A DNA stretch of 15,535 bases from G020354085 sp964629975. Lineage in GTDB: Bacteria > Pseudomonadota > Gammaproteobacteria > Acidiferrobacterales > Sulfurifustaceae. The notes beneath the pieces were generated by a model. That model made no database searches and was not told the DNA's origin. It saw only the letters and a list, made by a program, of their open reading frames with translations. Below, in pieces: positions 1 to 5,276 of this stretch. The DNA lies in assembly GCA_964629975.1 (NCBI GenBank), contig CAZVUN010000068.1, positions 1-15,535 on the forward strand, given 5' to 3'. Position numbers and translations under genes: made by a program. Positions within the stretch are counted from its first letter, which is position 1. Each line of letters opens with the position of its first letter.

Positions 1-2
1 GC

Positions 3-446
3 GCCGGGCAACACGCCGCATGCCGGCCGCGGCGCGCGCCTGGGCCCGCCGCCCGGTTGCTCCGCGCCCCGGCGCTCGATGCGCTGCGCATCGACGGCCT
101 GGCGCTGTTATTGCTCATCGCGGCGAGCGCCGCGCTCTACGGCGAGCACTGGGCATGGCTCGCGGCGCTGCTCGCCGCGCGCGGGCTCATCGTTTCGCTG
201 CTCGACAATGCGTTTCACTACGGCACCGCGCCCGATGCGCCGCGCCATGCGCTCAACCTCAGCCTGCCACGCCCGCTCGCGCGCGCCTGCCTGAATTTCC
301 ATCTGCACGGCGTCCACCACCGCTATCCCGCGCTGCCCTGGACCGAACTGCCCCGGGCGTTCGCCGCCGCAGGTGCGCGCTACGATGGGACGCTCCTGAG
401 CGGCGTGCGGCGTCAGTTCGCCGGGGTGCGGGCGCGGCCGGGCTGA
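3..446 (+). CDS. Membrane fatty acid desaturase, C-terminal fragment (5' end outside window)
   Basis: The frame is open from the first bases of the window and ends at a TGA at 444-446, so about 147 C-terminal residues are visible and the start lies upstream. A hydrophobic stretch encoded at about 96-200 could be one or two membrane segments. It is followed by a histidine box, H-L-H-G-V-H-H, encoded at 300-320, and then by R-Y-P-A-L-P-W. This HxxHH-(x)-P-x-x-PW arrangement is the third histidine box of membrane di-iron fatty acid desaturases, which introduce double bonds into acyl chains. A carotenoid ketolase/hydroxylase of the same fold is possible; regiospecificity cannot be read from this part. 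The gene converges on the minus-strand trio, with only 27 bases between the two stops. An internal TTG at 57 or ATG codons further in are unlikely starts, because the histidine-box domain needs upstream sequence. Confidence 0.75.
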   Translation, partial: AGQHAACRPRRAPGPAARLLRAPALDALRIDGLALLLLIAASAALYGEHWAWLAALLAARGLIVSLLDNAFHYGTAPDAPRHALNLSLPRPLARACLNFHLHGVHHRYPALPWTELPRAFAAAGARYDGTLLSGVRRQFAGVRARPG

Positions 447-449
447 TCC

Positions 450-463
450 GCGGCGCGGGCCGC
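450..463. terminator. Possible hairpin between convergent genes
   Basis: GCGGC (450-454) and GCCGC (459-463) can pair around a GCGG loop, within the 27 bases separating two convergent stop codons. No T-tract follows on either strand, so it is not a canonical intrinsic terminator. Short GC-rich inverted repeats are common by chance at this base composition. Confidence 0.22.
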
Positions 464-473
464 AACGCAGCCG

Positions 474-1172
474 CTACTTCTGCTGCTCGGTCCCCGGTCG
501 CTGCGGCAGGGCCGTGCCCGCCACCTGTTTCGCCCCGCTGACGACGCCGACCAGCATGTCGCGCACCGTGGTGACGGCGGCATTGCCGATGGTGCCGGCG
601 GCCTCGATCGCGCCGCTCGCCGCGGCCTTGCCGATCTCGAACACATTGCCGCCGGTCTCGGCCACCGCCTCGACCACGCCGTCGACCGCGCGCTTGGCGA
701 CCACGCCCACGTCAGCCCCGACCTCGGCGGCGCTCGCGACCGCGGTCTTGGCCGTGGACTTGGCCGCGCCCAGCACGTCGCCGCCGACATCGGTCACGCC
801 CATGATCACTCCCTTGGCCACACTCTTGGTCGACAGCACCAGTCCCGTGCCGACCTCTTCGGTCGCCTGGATCGCGCCCTTCATGACATCCTTGGCGATG
901 GCGATGGCTTCGGTAGCCACGGCCCCGGTGGCGCGCAGGCCGTTCGAGACCGTGCTGCGCACCAGCGAAACGATCTCGGCCTCGATTTCGTCGATGCCCT
1001 TGAGACTCGTCACGATCCCTTCCTTGACCGTGGTGCCGGCATGCCCGATGGAGGCGGCGCCAGCGGCGGGTGTTTGGGTTTCAGTTTGCATGGTCGTAGC
1101 CCTCTTGCTGCGTTTGGTTTTTGGTCTGGCGCCCTTGGCAGCGTCCGGATGTTCCGTGTCAGTCGCTGTCAT
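474..1172 (-). CDS. Alanine/valine/glycine-rich protein of seven tandem 22-residue repeats
   Basis: Product of 232 residues, family not recognised. After a lysine-rich N-terminus (residues 13-25) and a linker, residues 71-224 divide without gaps into seven 22-residue units starting at residues 71, 93, 115, 137, 159, 181 and 203. Position 2 is Lys or Arg in all seven (R72, K94, K116, K138, K160, K182, R204). Position 7 is Gly in five, and small residues fill most other places. A 22-residue (2 x 11) period of weakly amphipathic helix is typical of surface-active proteins that coat membranes, lipid droplets or polymer granules (apolipoprotein, LEA and phasin-like proteins). That role is inference. 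There is no signal peptide or clear TM segment. ATG at 1172 has GAGGG upstream, but the ATG at 1091 (Met28) has an equally good AGAGGG, so a 205-residue form lacking the basic leader is plausible. It is the last gene of the minus-strand trio. Confidence 0.7.
   Translation of the reverse strand: MTATDTEHPDAAKGARPKTKRSKRATTMQTETQTPAAGAASIGHAGTTVKEGIVTSLKGIDEIEAEIVSLVRSTVSNGLRATGAVATEAIAIAKDVMKGAIQATEEVGTGLVLSTKSVAKGVIMGVTDVGGDVLGAAKSTAKTAVASAAEVGADVGVVAKRAVDGVVEAVAETGGNVFEIGKAAASGAIEAAGTIGNAAVTTVRDMLVGVVSGAKQVAGTALPQRPGTEQQK
501..962 (-). repeat. Seven in-frame 66-bp coding repeats (22 residues each)
   Basis: This is the coding segment for residues 71-224 of the minus-strand repeat protein; 462 bp equals exactly 7 x 66. 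The periodicity is clear at protein level (basic residue at position 2 of every unit, Gly at position 7 of five), whereas the nucleotide copies are diverged. This suggests old duplication under structural selection rather than a recent unstable tandem repeat. Confidence 0.65.
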
Positions 1173-1215
1173 GGGAAACCCTCGAACGAGAGGATGCGCT
1201 GGCGGTGTGATGCGA

Positions 1216-1701
1216 TCATGACGCCTTCGCCTTGGCGGCGCGCGCGGCCTCGGTCATGAGCAGCAACCCGGCGGCGTACCACAGCAGCGTGCCGGCCGGC
1301 CCGAGGATGTGGCCATTGCGCAACTGCACCACGGCTGCACCCACCAGGCCGACGAAGCCGACGCTGGCGAGATTGACGCGGTTGCCGCTCAGGCGCGTGA
1401 GCTCCGTGTTGAGGTCGCGGAACGCGGCGGCCACGGACTCGGTAAGCGGCACGGCCGCCGGGGCGGGGCCGAGCCGGAACAGCCCGGCCGCCTCGGCCTG
1501 CGCCGCGAGGGTCGCTCCCACAGCGCCCGGCACCAGCAGGATACCGCCGGTGAGCGGATTGGCCTCGACGCGCTCAACGCCCGGCAGCCTGGCGAGCGCC
1601 TCGGCGACCTGTTGGAAGTAACTGGCGTCGCCGCGCCGCTCCGGCACCCGCAGGCGCAGGTGCCGGGTTCCGGCATGGCTGACTTCGGCGAGCGGCAGCA
1701 T
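1216..1701 (-). CDS. HMA-like domain protein with two membrane segments, no CxxC motif
   Basis: Product of 161 residues. Residues about 13-58 have the beta-alpha-beta pattern of a heavy-metal-associated (HMA) fold, including the L-P-G-V-E-R-V-E-A-N stretch (39-48) that matches the second half of such domains. The first-loop metal site (G-M-x-C-x-x-C) is absent: the loop reads V-P-E-R-R-G-D-A. Residues about 110-127 and 132-150 are hydrophobic, forming a short membrane hairpin near the C-terminus. This resembles the HMA2-type proteins found beside DUF5132 proteins and P-type ATPases; the family call is from memory. Without cysteines it is unlikely to carry metal by the classical route and may be a membrane scaffold or partner. 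It starts 7 bases after the stop of the upstream minus-strand gene, so the two are almost certainly co-transcribed. Confidence 0.72.
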   Translation of the reverse strand: MLPLAEVSHAGTRHLRLRVPERRGDASYFQQVAEALARLPGVERVEANPLTGGILLVPGAVGATLAAQAEAAGLFRLGPAPAAVPLTESVAAAFRDLNTELTRLSGNRVNLASVGFVGLVGAAVVQLRNGHILGPAGTLLWYAAGLLLMTEAARAAKAKAS

Positions 1702-1708
1702 CGGCGGT

Positions 1709-2005
1709 TCAGGCCTCCGGGGTCGGCTTGGCCGCGACGTCGGCGACCGCCGCGATCTTGGGCGCGTGTTCCTGCTCGATCTCGGCCTTGGCCTCGGCGA
1801 CCACGTCCTCGACCACTTCGGCCACTTCGGCGAACGCCTCGCGTCCCTTCTCGTACACGATCAGACCGCTCTTGATCAGCGCCTTGGCAAAGGGCTTGGA
1901 GGCACGCGCCACCACCGGCAGCGCCAGCGGAATCAGCACCGCCGCCGCCACGCCGACGGCGAGCCCCATGGCGACATTGCTCTTGAAGATGTCCTGCACG
2001 GCCAT
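1709..2005 (-). CDS. Small one-TM protein, DUF5132/PacL-like
   Basis: Product of 98 residues. Residues 12-33 form one hydrophobic membrane segment. Residues 36-51 are a mixed amphipathic stretch, and residues 52-80 a charged Glu/Ala/Val-rich helix with repeated E-A/E-V steps. The Ala/Pro-rich tail ends P-T-P-E-A. The layout recalls DUF5132 proteins and mycobacterial PacL (DUF1490), a P-type ATPase chaperone/scaffold with one TM segment and Glu-Ala repeats. The His-rich metal motif of PacL1 is missing here, so the comparison is architectural only. I chose ATG at 2005 because GGGAGC stands about 7 bases upstream on the minus strand. The frame also remains open to about 2143, but that extension would run through the Pho-box candidate. 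It is the first gene of the minus-strand trio; no P-type ATPase is visible in this window. Confidence 0.68.
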   Translation of the reverse strand: MAVQDIFKSNVAMGLAVGVAAAVLIPLALPVVARASKPFAKALIKSGLIVYEKGREAFAEVAEVVEDVVAEAKAEIEQEHAPKIAAVADVAAKPTPEA

Positions 2006-2086
2006 TGTCGTTGCTCCCGGTCGATTGTCCCCCGGCTCGTCTCCGCTTAGGTGCAGGCCGCAGATCAAGCAGTGGGGGCGAGAAAA

Positions 2087-2116
2087 ATACAAAAATCCCC
2101 TCCTGCCCGGTGTGAA
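2087..2116 (-). promoter_or_regulatory. Weak promoter candidate for the minus-strand trio
   Basis: Read on the minus strand, TTCACA (2116-2111) is followed after 18 bases by TTGTAT (2092-2087), about 80 bases before the ATG at 2005. The -35-like hexamer matches 5 of 6 sigma-70 positions and the -10-like hexamer only 3 of 6. It overlaps the downstream end of the Pho-box candidate, an arrangement common at PhoB-dependent promoters, where PhoB replaces a good -35 contact. This AT-rich patch stands out in a very GC-rich window. Confidence 0.3.
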
Positions 2117-2122
2117 TTTTTT

Positions 2123-2140
2123 TTGACATTGATGTGACAG
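2123..2140 (-). promoter_or_regulatory. Pho-box candidate upstream of the minus-strand trio
   Basis: On the minus strand the sequence is CTGTCAC, ATCA, ATGTCAA: two heptamers 11 bp apart. Against the E. coli half-site CTGTCA(C/T), the first heptamer matches 7 of 7 and the second 5 of 7. A third, weaker heptamer in register, AATTCAC, occupies 2118-2112. Orientation points to the minus-strand genes, but the site lies in the divergent interval (2006-2296), and PhoB could also influence olsB. The same bases read on the plus strand begin with TTGACA, which could be mistaken for a sigma-70 -35 hexamer. Confidence 0.5.
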
Positions 2141-2221
2141 CACACGGATTGACGACGATCAATGCACACCGTCGCAACCGTCGCGTGCTCCGGCGCCACT
2201 CCACGGGTGCGTTTCTGCGAA

Positions 2222-2250
2222 ACGTCACGGGATCGCAACGCGCGTTTCAT
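2222..2250 (+). promoter_or_regulatory. Degenerate Pho-box candidate upstream of olsB
   Basis: Three heptamers in 11-bp register: ACGTCAC (2222-2228), TCGCAAC (2233-2239) and GTTTCAT (2244-2250). They match CTGTCA(C/T) at 5, 3 and 5 of 7 positions. The -10 position expected 10 bp downstream holds CAAGCT (2261-2266), a poor match. The start of olsB is 46 bases beyond the last heptamer. The match is weak alone; its support is the recurrence of the same period and orientation at other promoters in this window. The rest of 2006-2296 holds no gene I can support. Confidence 0.33.
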
Positions 2251-2296
2251 CGGCCGCGGGCAAGCTCGCGCCATCGCATCCAACGAGGGGGCCCGC

Positions 2297-3058
2297 ATGT
2301 CCTTGTCCGCGCAACTGGTGAAGCTGTTCCAGGTGCAGACGCCGCAGCGCCTGCACCTCACGCTGGCCGCGAGCGAGCAGGAAGTCCGTGCCGCGCAACG
2401 CCTGCGCTATCAGGTGTTCGTGGAGGAGATGGGCGCGCGCCTGGAGTGCGCGGAACCGGGCATCGAGGCCGATCATTACGATCCGTTCTGCCAGCACCTG
2501 CTGGTCAAGGACGGCGACGCCGTGGTCGGCTGCTACCGCATCCTGACCGACACCCAGGCGGCGCGCGCCGGCGGCTACTACGCGCAGTCGGAGTTCGACC
2601 TGACGCGCATCCTCGCCATCCCGGGACGCTTCATGGAAGTGGGGCGCACCTGCGTGCACCCGGACTATCGCAGCGGTGCCACCATCGCGCTGCTGTGGTC
2701 GGGGCTGGCGCGCTTCATGGTGATGAACGGCATCGACTACCTGATGGGCTGCGCCAGCATTGCGCTGCGCACCGGCACGCGCGAGGCCACCCTGATCTAC
2801 GAGCGCCTCGCCCGCCAGCATCTGGCGCCCGAGGCGTGGCGCGTGTACCCGCGCGTGCCGCTGCCGCAGATCAACCTGACCGACACCGAGGACAAGCCGC
2901 AGGTGCCGGCCCTGATCAAGGGCTACCTGCGCGCCGGCGCCAAGATCTGTGGCGCACCGGCCTGGGACCCGCACTTCAACGTGGCCGACCTGTTCGTGCT
3001 GCTGCGCGCCGAGGACGTCAGCGAGCGCTACGCTCGCCACTTCGTGCAGCGCGCATGA
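2297..3058 (+). CDS. olsB: L-ornithine N-alpha-acyltransferase
   Basis: Product of 253 residues of the OlsB branch of the GNAT/autoinducer-synthase-like superfamily. OlsB transfers a 3-hydroxyacyl chain from acyl carrier protein to the alpha-amino group of ornithine, giving lyso-ornithine lipid. Visible landmarks are R-L-R-Y-Q-V-F-V-E-E-M (35-45), D-H-Y-D-P (59-63), the central E-V-G-R-T-C-V-H-P-D-Y-R (114-125) and L-M-G-C-A-S-I (149-155). These are features of proteins annotated as OlsB or, less precisely, as hemolysin-like GNATs. ATG at 2297 is preceded by AGGGG about 7 bases upstream. The frame is open back to 2162, but that extension has no ribosome binding site and no family resemblance. 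The stop overlaps olsA in an ATGA junction, so the pair is translationally coupled. Pho control, known for olsB in Sinorhizobium, fits the neighbours here. Confidence 0.85.
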   Translation: MSLSAQLVKLFQVQTPQRLHLTLAASEQEVRAAQRLRYQVFVEEMGARLECAEPGIEADHYDPFCQHLLVKDGDAVVGCYRILTDTQAARAGGYYAQSEFDLTRILAIPGRFMEVGRTCVHPDYRSGATIALLWSGLARFMVMNGIDYLMGCASIALRTGTREATLIYERLARQHLAPEAWRVYPRVPLPQINLTDTEDKPQVPALIKGYLRAGAKICGAPAWDPHFNVADLFVLLRAEDVSERYARHFVQRA

Positions 3059-3882
3059 GGCAACGCTCCGCCCTGGCGCGGGAGCTGGTCCGCGCACTGC
3101 GCGCGCTGCGCATCGTGCTGCACCTCGCCAACGGCGTCTGGATCGCCCACCTCGGCTTCGCGCTGCTCGCGCTGAGCGGGCTCGACCGCAATCACGCGCG
3201 GCGCCGCGGCCTGGTGCGCTGGTGGATGCGCCGCCTGTTGCGCATCCTCAACGTGCAGGTGCGCGTGAGCGGCGCGCGGCCCGTGCGCGGCGCGCTCCTC
3301 GCCGCCAACCACATCTCCTGGCTCGACATCCCGGTGCTGGGCGCCGTGCTCGAGGCCGGCTTCGTCTCCAAACACGAGGTGCGCGCCTGGCCGATCGTGG
3401 GCGCCCTGGCGGCGCGCGCCGGCACCCTCTTTCTGGCGCGCGGTGCCCGCGATACCGTGACCGAGGCCGCCGATCATCTGACCTGGACGCTGCACCAGGG
3501 GCGCGCCGCGATCATCTTTCCCGAGGGCACGACCACCGACGGGCAAAGCGTCAGGCGCTTTCACGCGCGCCTGTACCAGGCCGCGATCCGCACGCGCGCA
3601 CCGGTGCAGGCAGTGGCGCTGTCCTACCCGCGCGCGCCCGGCACCCGCGACACGCATCCGGCGGCGCCCTTCGTCGGCGACATGGACCTCCTCACGCACC
3701 TGTGGCGACTGCTGGGCGAAGCGCGCCTGCACGCGCACGTGCAGTTCTGCCCACCGCTCGCCACGAGCGGGCAGGCGCGCCGCGCACTCGCCGAGGAGAA
3801 CCGCGCCCAGGTGCTGCGGGCGCTCGGTCTCGAGACCGCGCCGCACGAGGCGCGGCGCCACGCCGACATCACCCGCGGGTAA
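3055..3882 (+). CDS. olsA: Lyso-ornithine lipid O-acyltransferase (PlsC/LPLAT family)
   Basis: Product of 275 residues. A hydrophobic N-terminal segment (about 20-42) anchors it to the membrane. The acyltransferase signature follows: N-H-I-S-W-L-D (85-91, the HX4D catalytic motif), G-T-L-F-L-A-R-G (123-130) and F-P-E-G-T-T-T-D-G (155-163), which binds the phosphate or carboxylate of the acceptor. These define the PlsC family of 1-acyl-glycerol-3-phosphate acyltransferases. The ATGA overlap with olsB identifies it as OlsA, which adds the second acyl chain to the hydroxyl of lyso-ornithine lipid. Some OlsA proteins also act as lysophosphatidate acyltransferases, so a dual role is possible. The start is set by the overlap; the same frame is open far upstream across olsB, but that is a high-GC shadow. 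Confidence 0.83.
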   Translation: MRQRSALARELVRALRALRIVLHLANGVWIAHLGFALLALSGLDRNHARRRGLVRWWMRRLLRILNVQVRVSGARPVRGALLAANHISWLDIPVLGAVLEAGFVSKHEVRAWPIVGALAARAGTLFLARGARDTVTEAADHLTWTLHQGRAAIIFPEGTTTDGQSVRRFHARLYQAAIRTRAPVQAVALSYPRAPGTRDTHPAAPFVGDMDLLTHLWRLLGEARLHAHVQFCPPLATSGQARRALAEENRAQVLRALGLETAPHEARRHADITRG

Positions 3883-3910
3883 CCTGGGGTTCATCAGCGC
3901 ACGCTAATGT
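3866..3910 (+). promoter_or_regulatory. Weak Pho-box/promoter candidate upstream of psiE
   Basis: ACATCAC (3866-3872), GGGTAAC (3877-3883) and GGTTCAT (3888-3894) lie in 11-bp register; each matches CTGTCA(C/T) at 4 of 7. Ten bases further is TAATGT (3905-3910), the same box-to--10 distance as at the phnF promoter. The site overlaps the last codons of olsA. The matches are poor individually, and psiE may simply be read through from olsBA. Confidence 0.28.
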
Positions 3911-3943
3911 TCTGCCCACCGGTGGCGGTTGCGGAGGCGGTTC

Positions 3944-4405
3944 ATGGCGACCAACGACATCACGGCGGGCGAGTTCGACGGTGCCGGGGCATGGGCGGCG
4001 GTCGCCGATCGCATCTACCTGGCACTGGTGCGCTTTCTTACCGGCGCCACCATCGTCGCGCTGTGCCTGTGGATGCTGGGCGGGGTGTACGGCATGCTGC
4101 GCGCGCTACCCACAGCGCTCGCCGGCGGCTGGGCCACGGCCGCCGAGCACACGATCGTCAACAGCCTTCTCCTGCTCGCACTGCTCGAGGTCATTCGCAC
4201 GCTGCAGTCCTACCTCAAGCTCGGGCGCGTGCGGGTCACCTTCATCCTCGACACGGCGCTGGTCGTGCTCATCGGCGAGTTGATCGGTCTGTGGTTCAAG
4301 CAATACGCGCCGGAGAAGGTGCTGCTCGGCATGGGCGTGATCATCGCGCTCGTGGTGCTGCGCATCGTCACCACGCGCTACTCACCCGAGGCCGGTAGCG
4401 GCTGA
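3944..4405 (+). CDS. psiE: Phosphate-starvation-inducible membrane protein PsiE
   Basis: Product of 153 residues; E. coli PsiE is about 136. Four hydrophobic segments are visible at about residues 25-50, 70-88, 100-117 and 124-142. The conserved family core is L-L-L-A-L-L-E-V-I-R-T-L-Q-S-Y-L-K, then R-V-R-V-T-F-I-L-D-T-A-L-V-V-L-I-G-E-L-I, covering roughly 75-115. PsiE is a known PhoB-regulated inner-membrane protein in E. coli whose biochemical function is not established. ATG at 3944 has a strong GGAGG (3933-3937) six bases upstream; a TTG at 3929 in frame lacks this spacing. It lies 61 bases after olsA and 97 bases before phnF, between two modules that both respond to phosphate shortage. 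Confidence 0.82.
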   Translation: MATNDITAGEFDGAGAWAAVADRIYLALVRFLTGATIVALCLWMLGGVYGMLRALPTALAGGWATAAEHTIVNSLLLLALLEVIRTLQSYLKLGRVRVTFILDTALVVLIGELIGLWFKQYAPEKVLLGMGVIIALVVLRIVTTRYSPEAGSG

Positions 4406-4416
4406 CGGGCACGCCG

Positions 4417-4472
4417 CGTTCACCCAACTTTCATGCCGCGGTCACGCCCCGGTCATCGAGCCACGCTATCGT
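4417..4472 (+). promoter_or_regulatory. PhoB-dependent promoter of the phn operon: four 11-bp-phased Pho heptamers plus -10
   Basis: Heptamers CGTTCAC (4417-4423), CTTTCAT (4428-4434), CGGTCAC (4439-4445) and CGGTCAT (4450-4456) are separated by exactly 4 bases each. Against CTGTCA(C/T) they match 5, 6, 6 and 6 of 7. Ten bases after the last heptamer is TATCGT (4467-4472), a weak -10 placed where PhoB-activated promoters have it. No sigma-70 -35 is present, as expected when PhoB boxes replace it. The predicted transcript start is near 4479, leaving a leader of about 24 bases before phnF. Four tandem units in perfect register are hard to explain by chance. Confidence 0.75.
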
Positions 4473-4501
4473 CACCGCACGCTTGATCATCGGGATATCT
4501 A

Positions 4502-4520
4502 GATGAGTCTGCTGCTCATC
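4502..4520. promoter_or_regulatory. Inverted repeat over the phnF start codon (possible operator or RNA hairpin)
   Basis: GATGAG (4502-4507) and CTCATC (4515-4520) form a 6-bp inverted repeat with a 7-base loop that includes the phnF ATG. GntR-family regulators bind short palindromes near their own starts, so this could be the PhnF operator, or a hairpin limiting phnF translation. The nearby palindromes TGATCA (4484-4489) and GATATC (4494-4499) are alternatives. No family consensus was matched. Confidence 0.22.
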
Positions 4521-5231
4521 AACCGCCACAGCGGCGAGGCCTTGTACAGCCAGATCTGCCGGGCGCTGCGCCACGAGATCGCAACGCTGCACCACCCGGG
4601 CGATTGCCTGCCGTCCGAACAACAGCTCGCGCAACGCTTCGCGGTCAACCGCCACACGGTGCGCCACGCCATCGATGCGCTGGTCGCCGAAGGCGTGCTC
4701 GAGCGCCGCCACGGTCGCGGCACCTTCGTCGTCGATCGGCCGCTCGACTACCCGGTCGGCCGCACCACGCGCTTCACCGAGACCCTCGAAGGTCTCGGCA
4801 AGAGCACCTCGAGCAAGGTGCTGCGCAAACTGCTCATCCCGGCGCACGGCGGGGTGGCCGAGCACCTCGCCCTGACAGCGGGCGCGCCGGTGGTGTGGCT
4901 GGAAACCTTGCGCTCGGTGGAGGAGCGGCCGTTCTGCCTGATCTCCCATTTCCTGCCGCAGGCGGCGGTCGGCGCGGCGCTCGATGACTATCGCGGCGGG
5001 TCGCTGCACGAGTTCCTGCAAGTGCGCCTGGGGCTGCGGCTGCGGCGCACGATGAGCCTGGTGACGGCGATCGCCCCGCTGGGCGAGGACGCCCGCTTGC
5101 TCGGCATAGCGCCGACCCACCCCGTGCTGCGCGTCAAGAGCGTCAACGTCGACGTGACGGACGCGCGGCCGGTCGAGTATGCGCTCACGCGCTTTCGTTC
5201 CGATCGCGTGCAGCTGCACGTCAGTCCGTAG
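4503..5231 (+). CDS. phnF: GntR-family (HutC subfamily) phosphonate operon regulator
   Basis: Product of 242 residues. The N-terminal winged helix-turn-helix covers about 10-78, with the typical G-D-C-L-P-S-E-Q-Q-L-A-Q-R-F-A-V-N-R (33-50), the recognition region H-T-V-R-H-A-I-D-A-L (51-60) and the wing R-R-H-G-R-G-T-F-V (68-76). The remainder (about 95-238) is a UTRA-type effector domain, ending with V-E-Y-A-L-T-R-F-R-S-D-R, standard for PhnF. PhnF proteins are usually repressors whose ligand is a phosphonate or pathway intermediate; the effector here is unknown. It is the first gene of the transcript, directly behind the Pho-box promoter, so the regulator is made with the operon it is presumed to control. 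The Shine-Dalgarno is weak (GGGA, seven bases upstream). In E. coli phnF lies after phnE, so the order differs. Confidence 0.88.
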   Translation: MSLLLINRHSGEALYSQICRALRHEIATLHHPGDCLPSEQQLAQRFAVNRHTVRHAIDALVAEGVLERRHGRGTFVVDRPLDYPVGRTTRFTETLEGLGKSTSSKVLRKLLIPAHGGVAEHLALTAGAPVVWLETLRSVEERPFCLISHFLPQAAVGAALDDYRGGSLHEFLQVRLGLRLRRTMSLVTAIAPLGEDARLLGIAPTHPVLRVKSVNVDVTDARPVEYALTRFRSDRVQLHVSP

Positions 5232-5276
5232 GAAATGCCAACCCAGTACGACCATCCCGCAGGAGGAATACCCGCC

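Noticed and set aside
2123..2151. TTGACA on the plus strand as a sigma-70 -35 for olsB
   Set aside because: No acceptable -10 follows at 16-18 bp, and the same bases are better explained as a minus-strand Pho box.
2134..3054. Long upstream extension of the olsA frame across the whole of olsB
   Set aside because: Arg/Pro/Gly-rich, no domain, in a different frame from the well-supported olsB. The ATGA junction at 3055 is the proper start.
5235..5276. Earlier ATG for phnD at 5235
   Set aside because: It would add 14 polar residues before a well-formed signal peptide; AGGAGG at 5261 serves the ATG at 5277.
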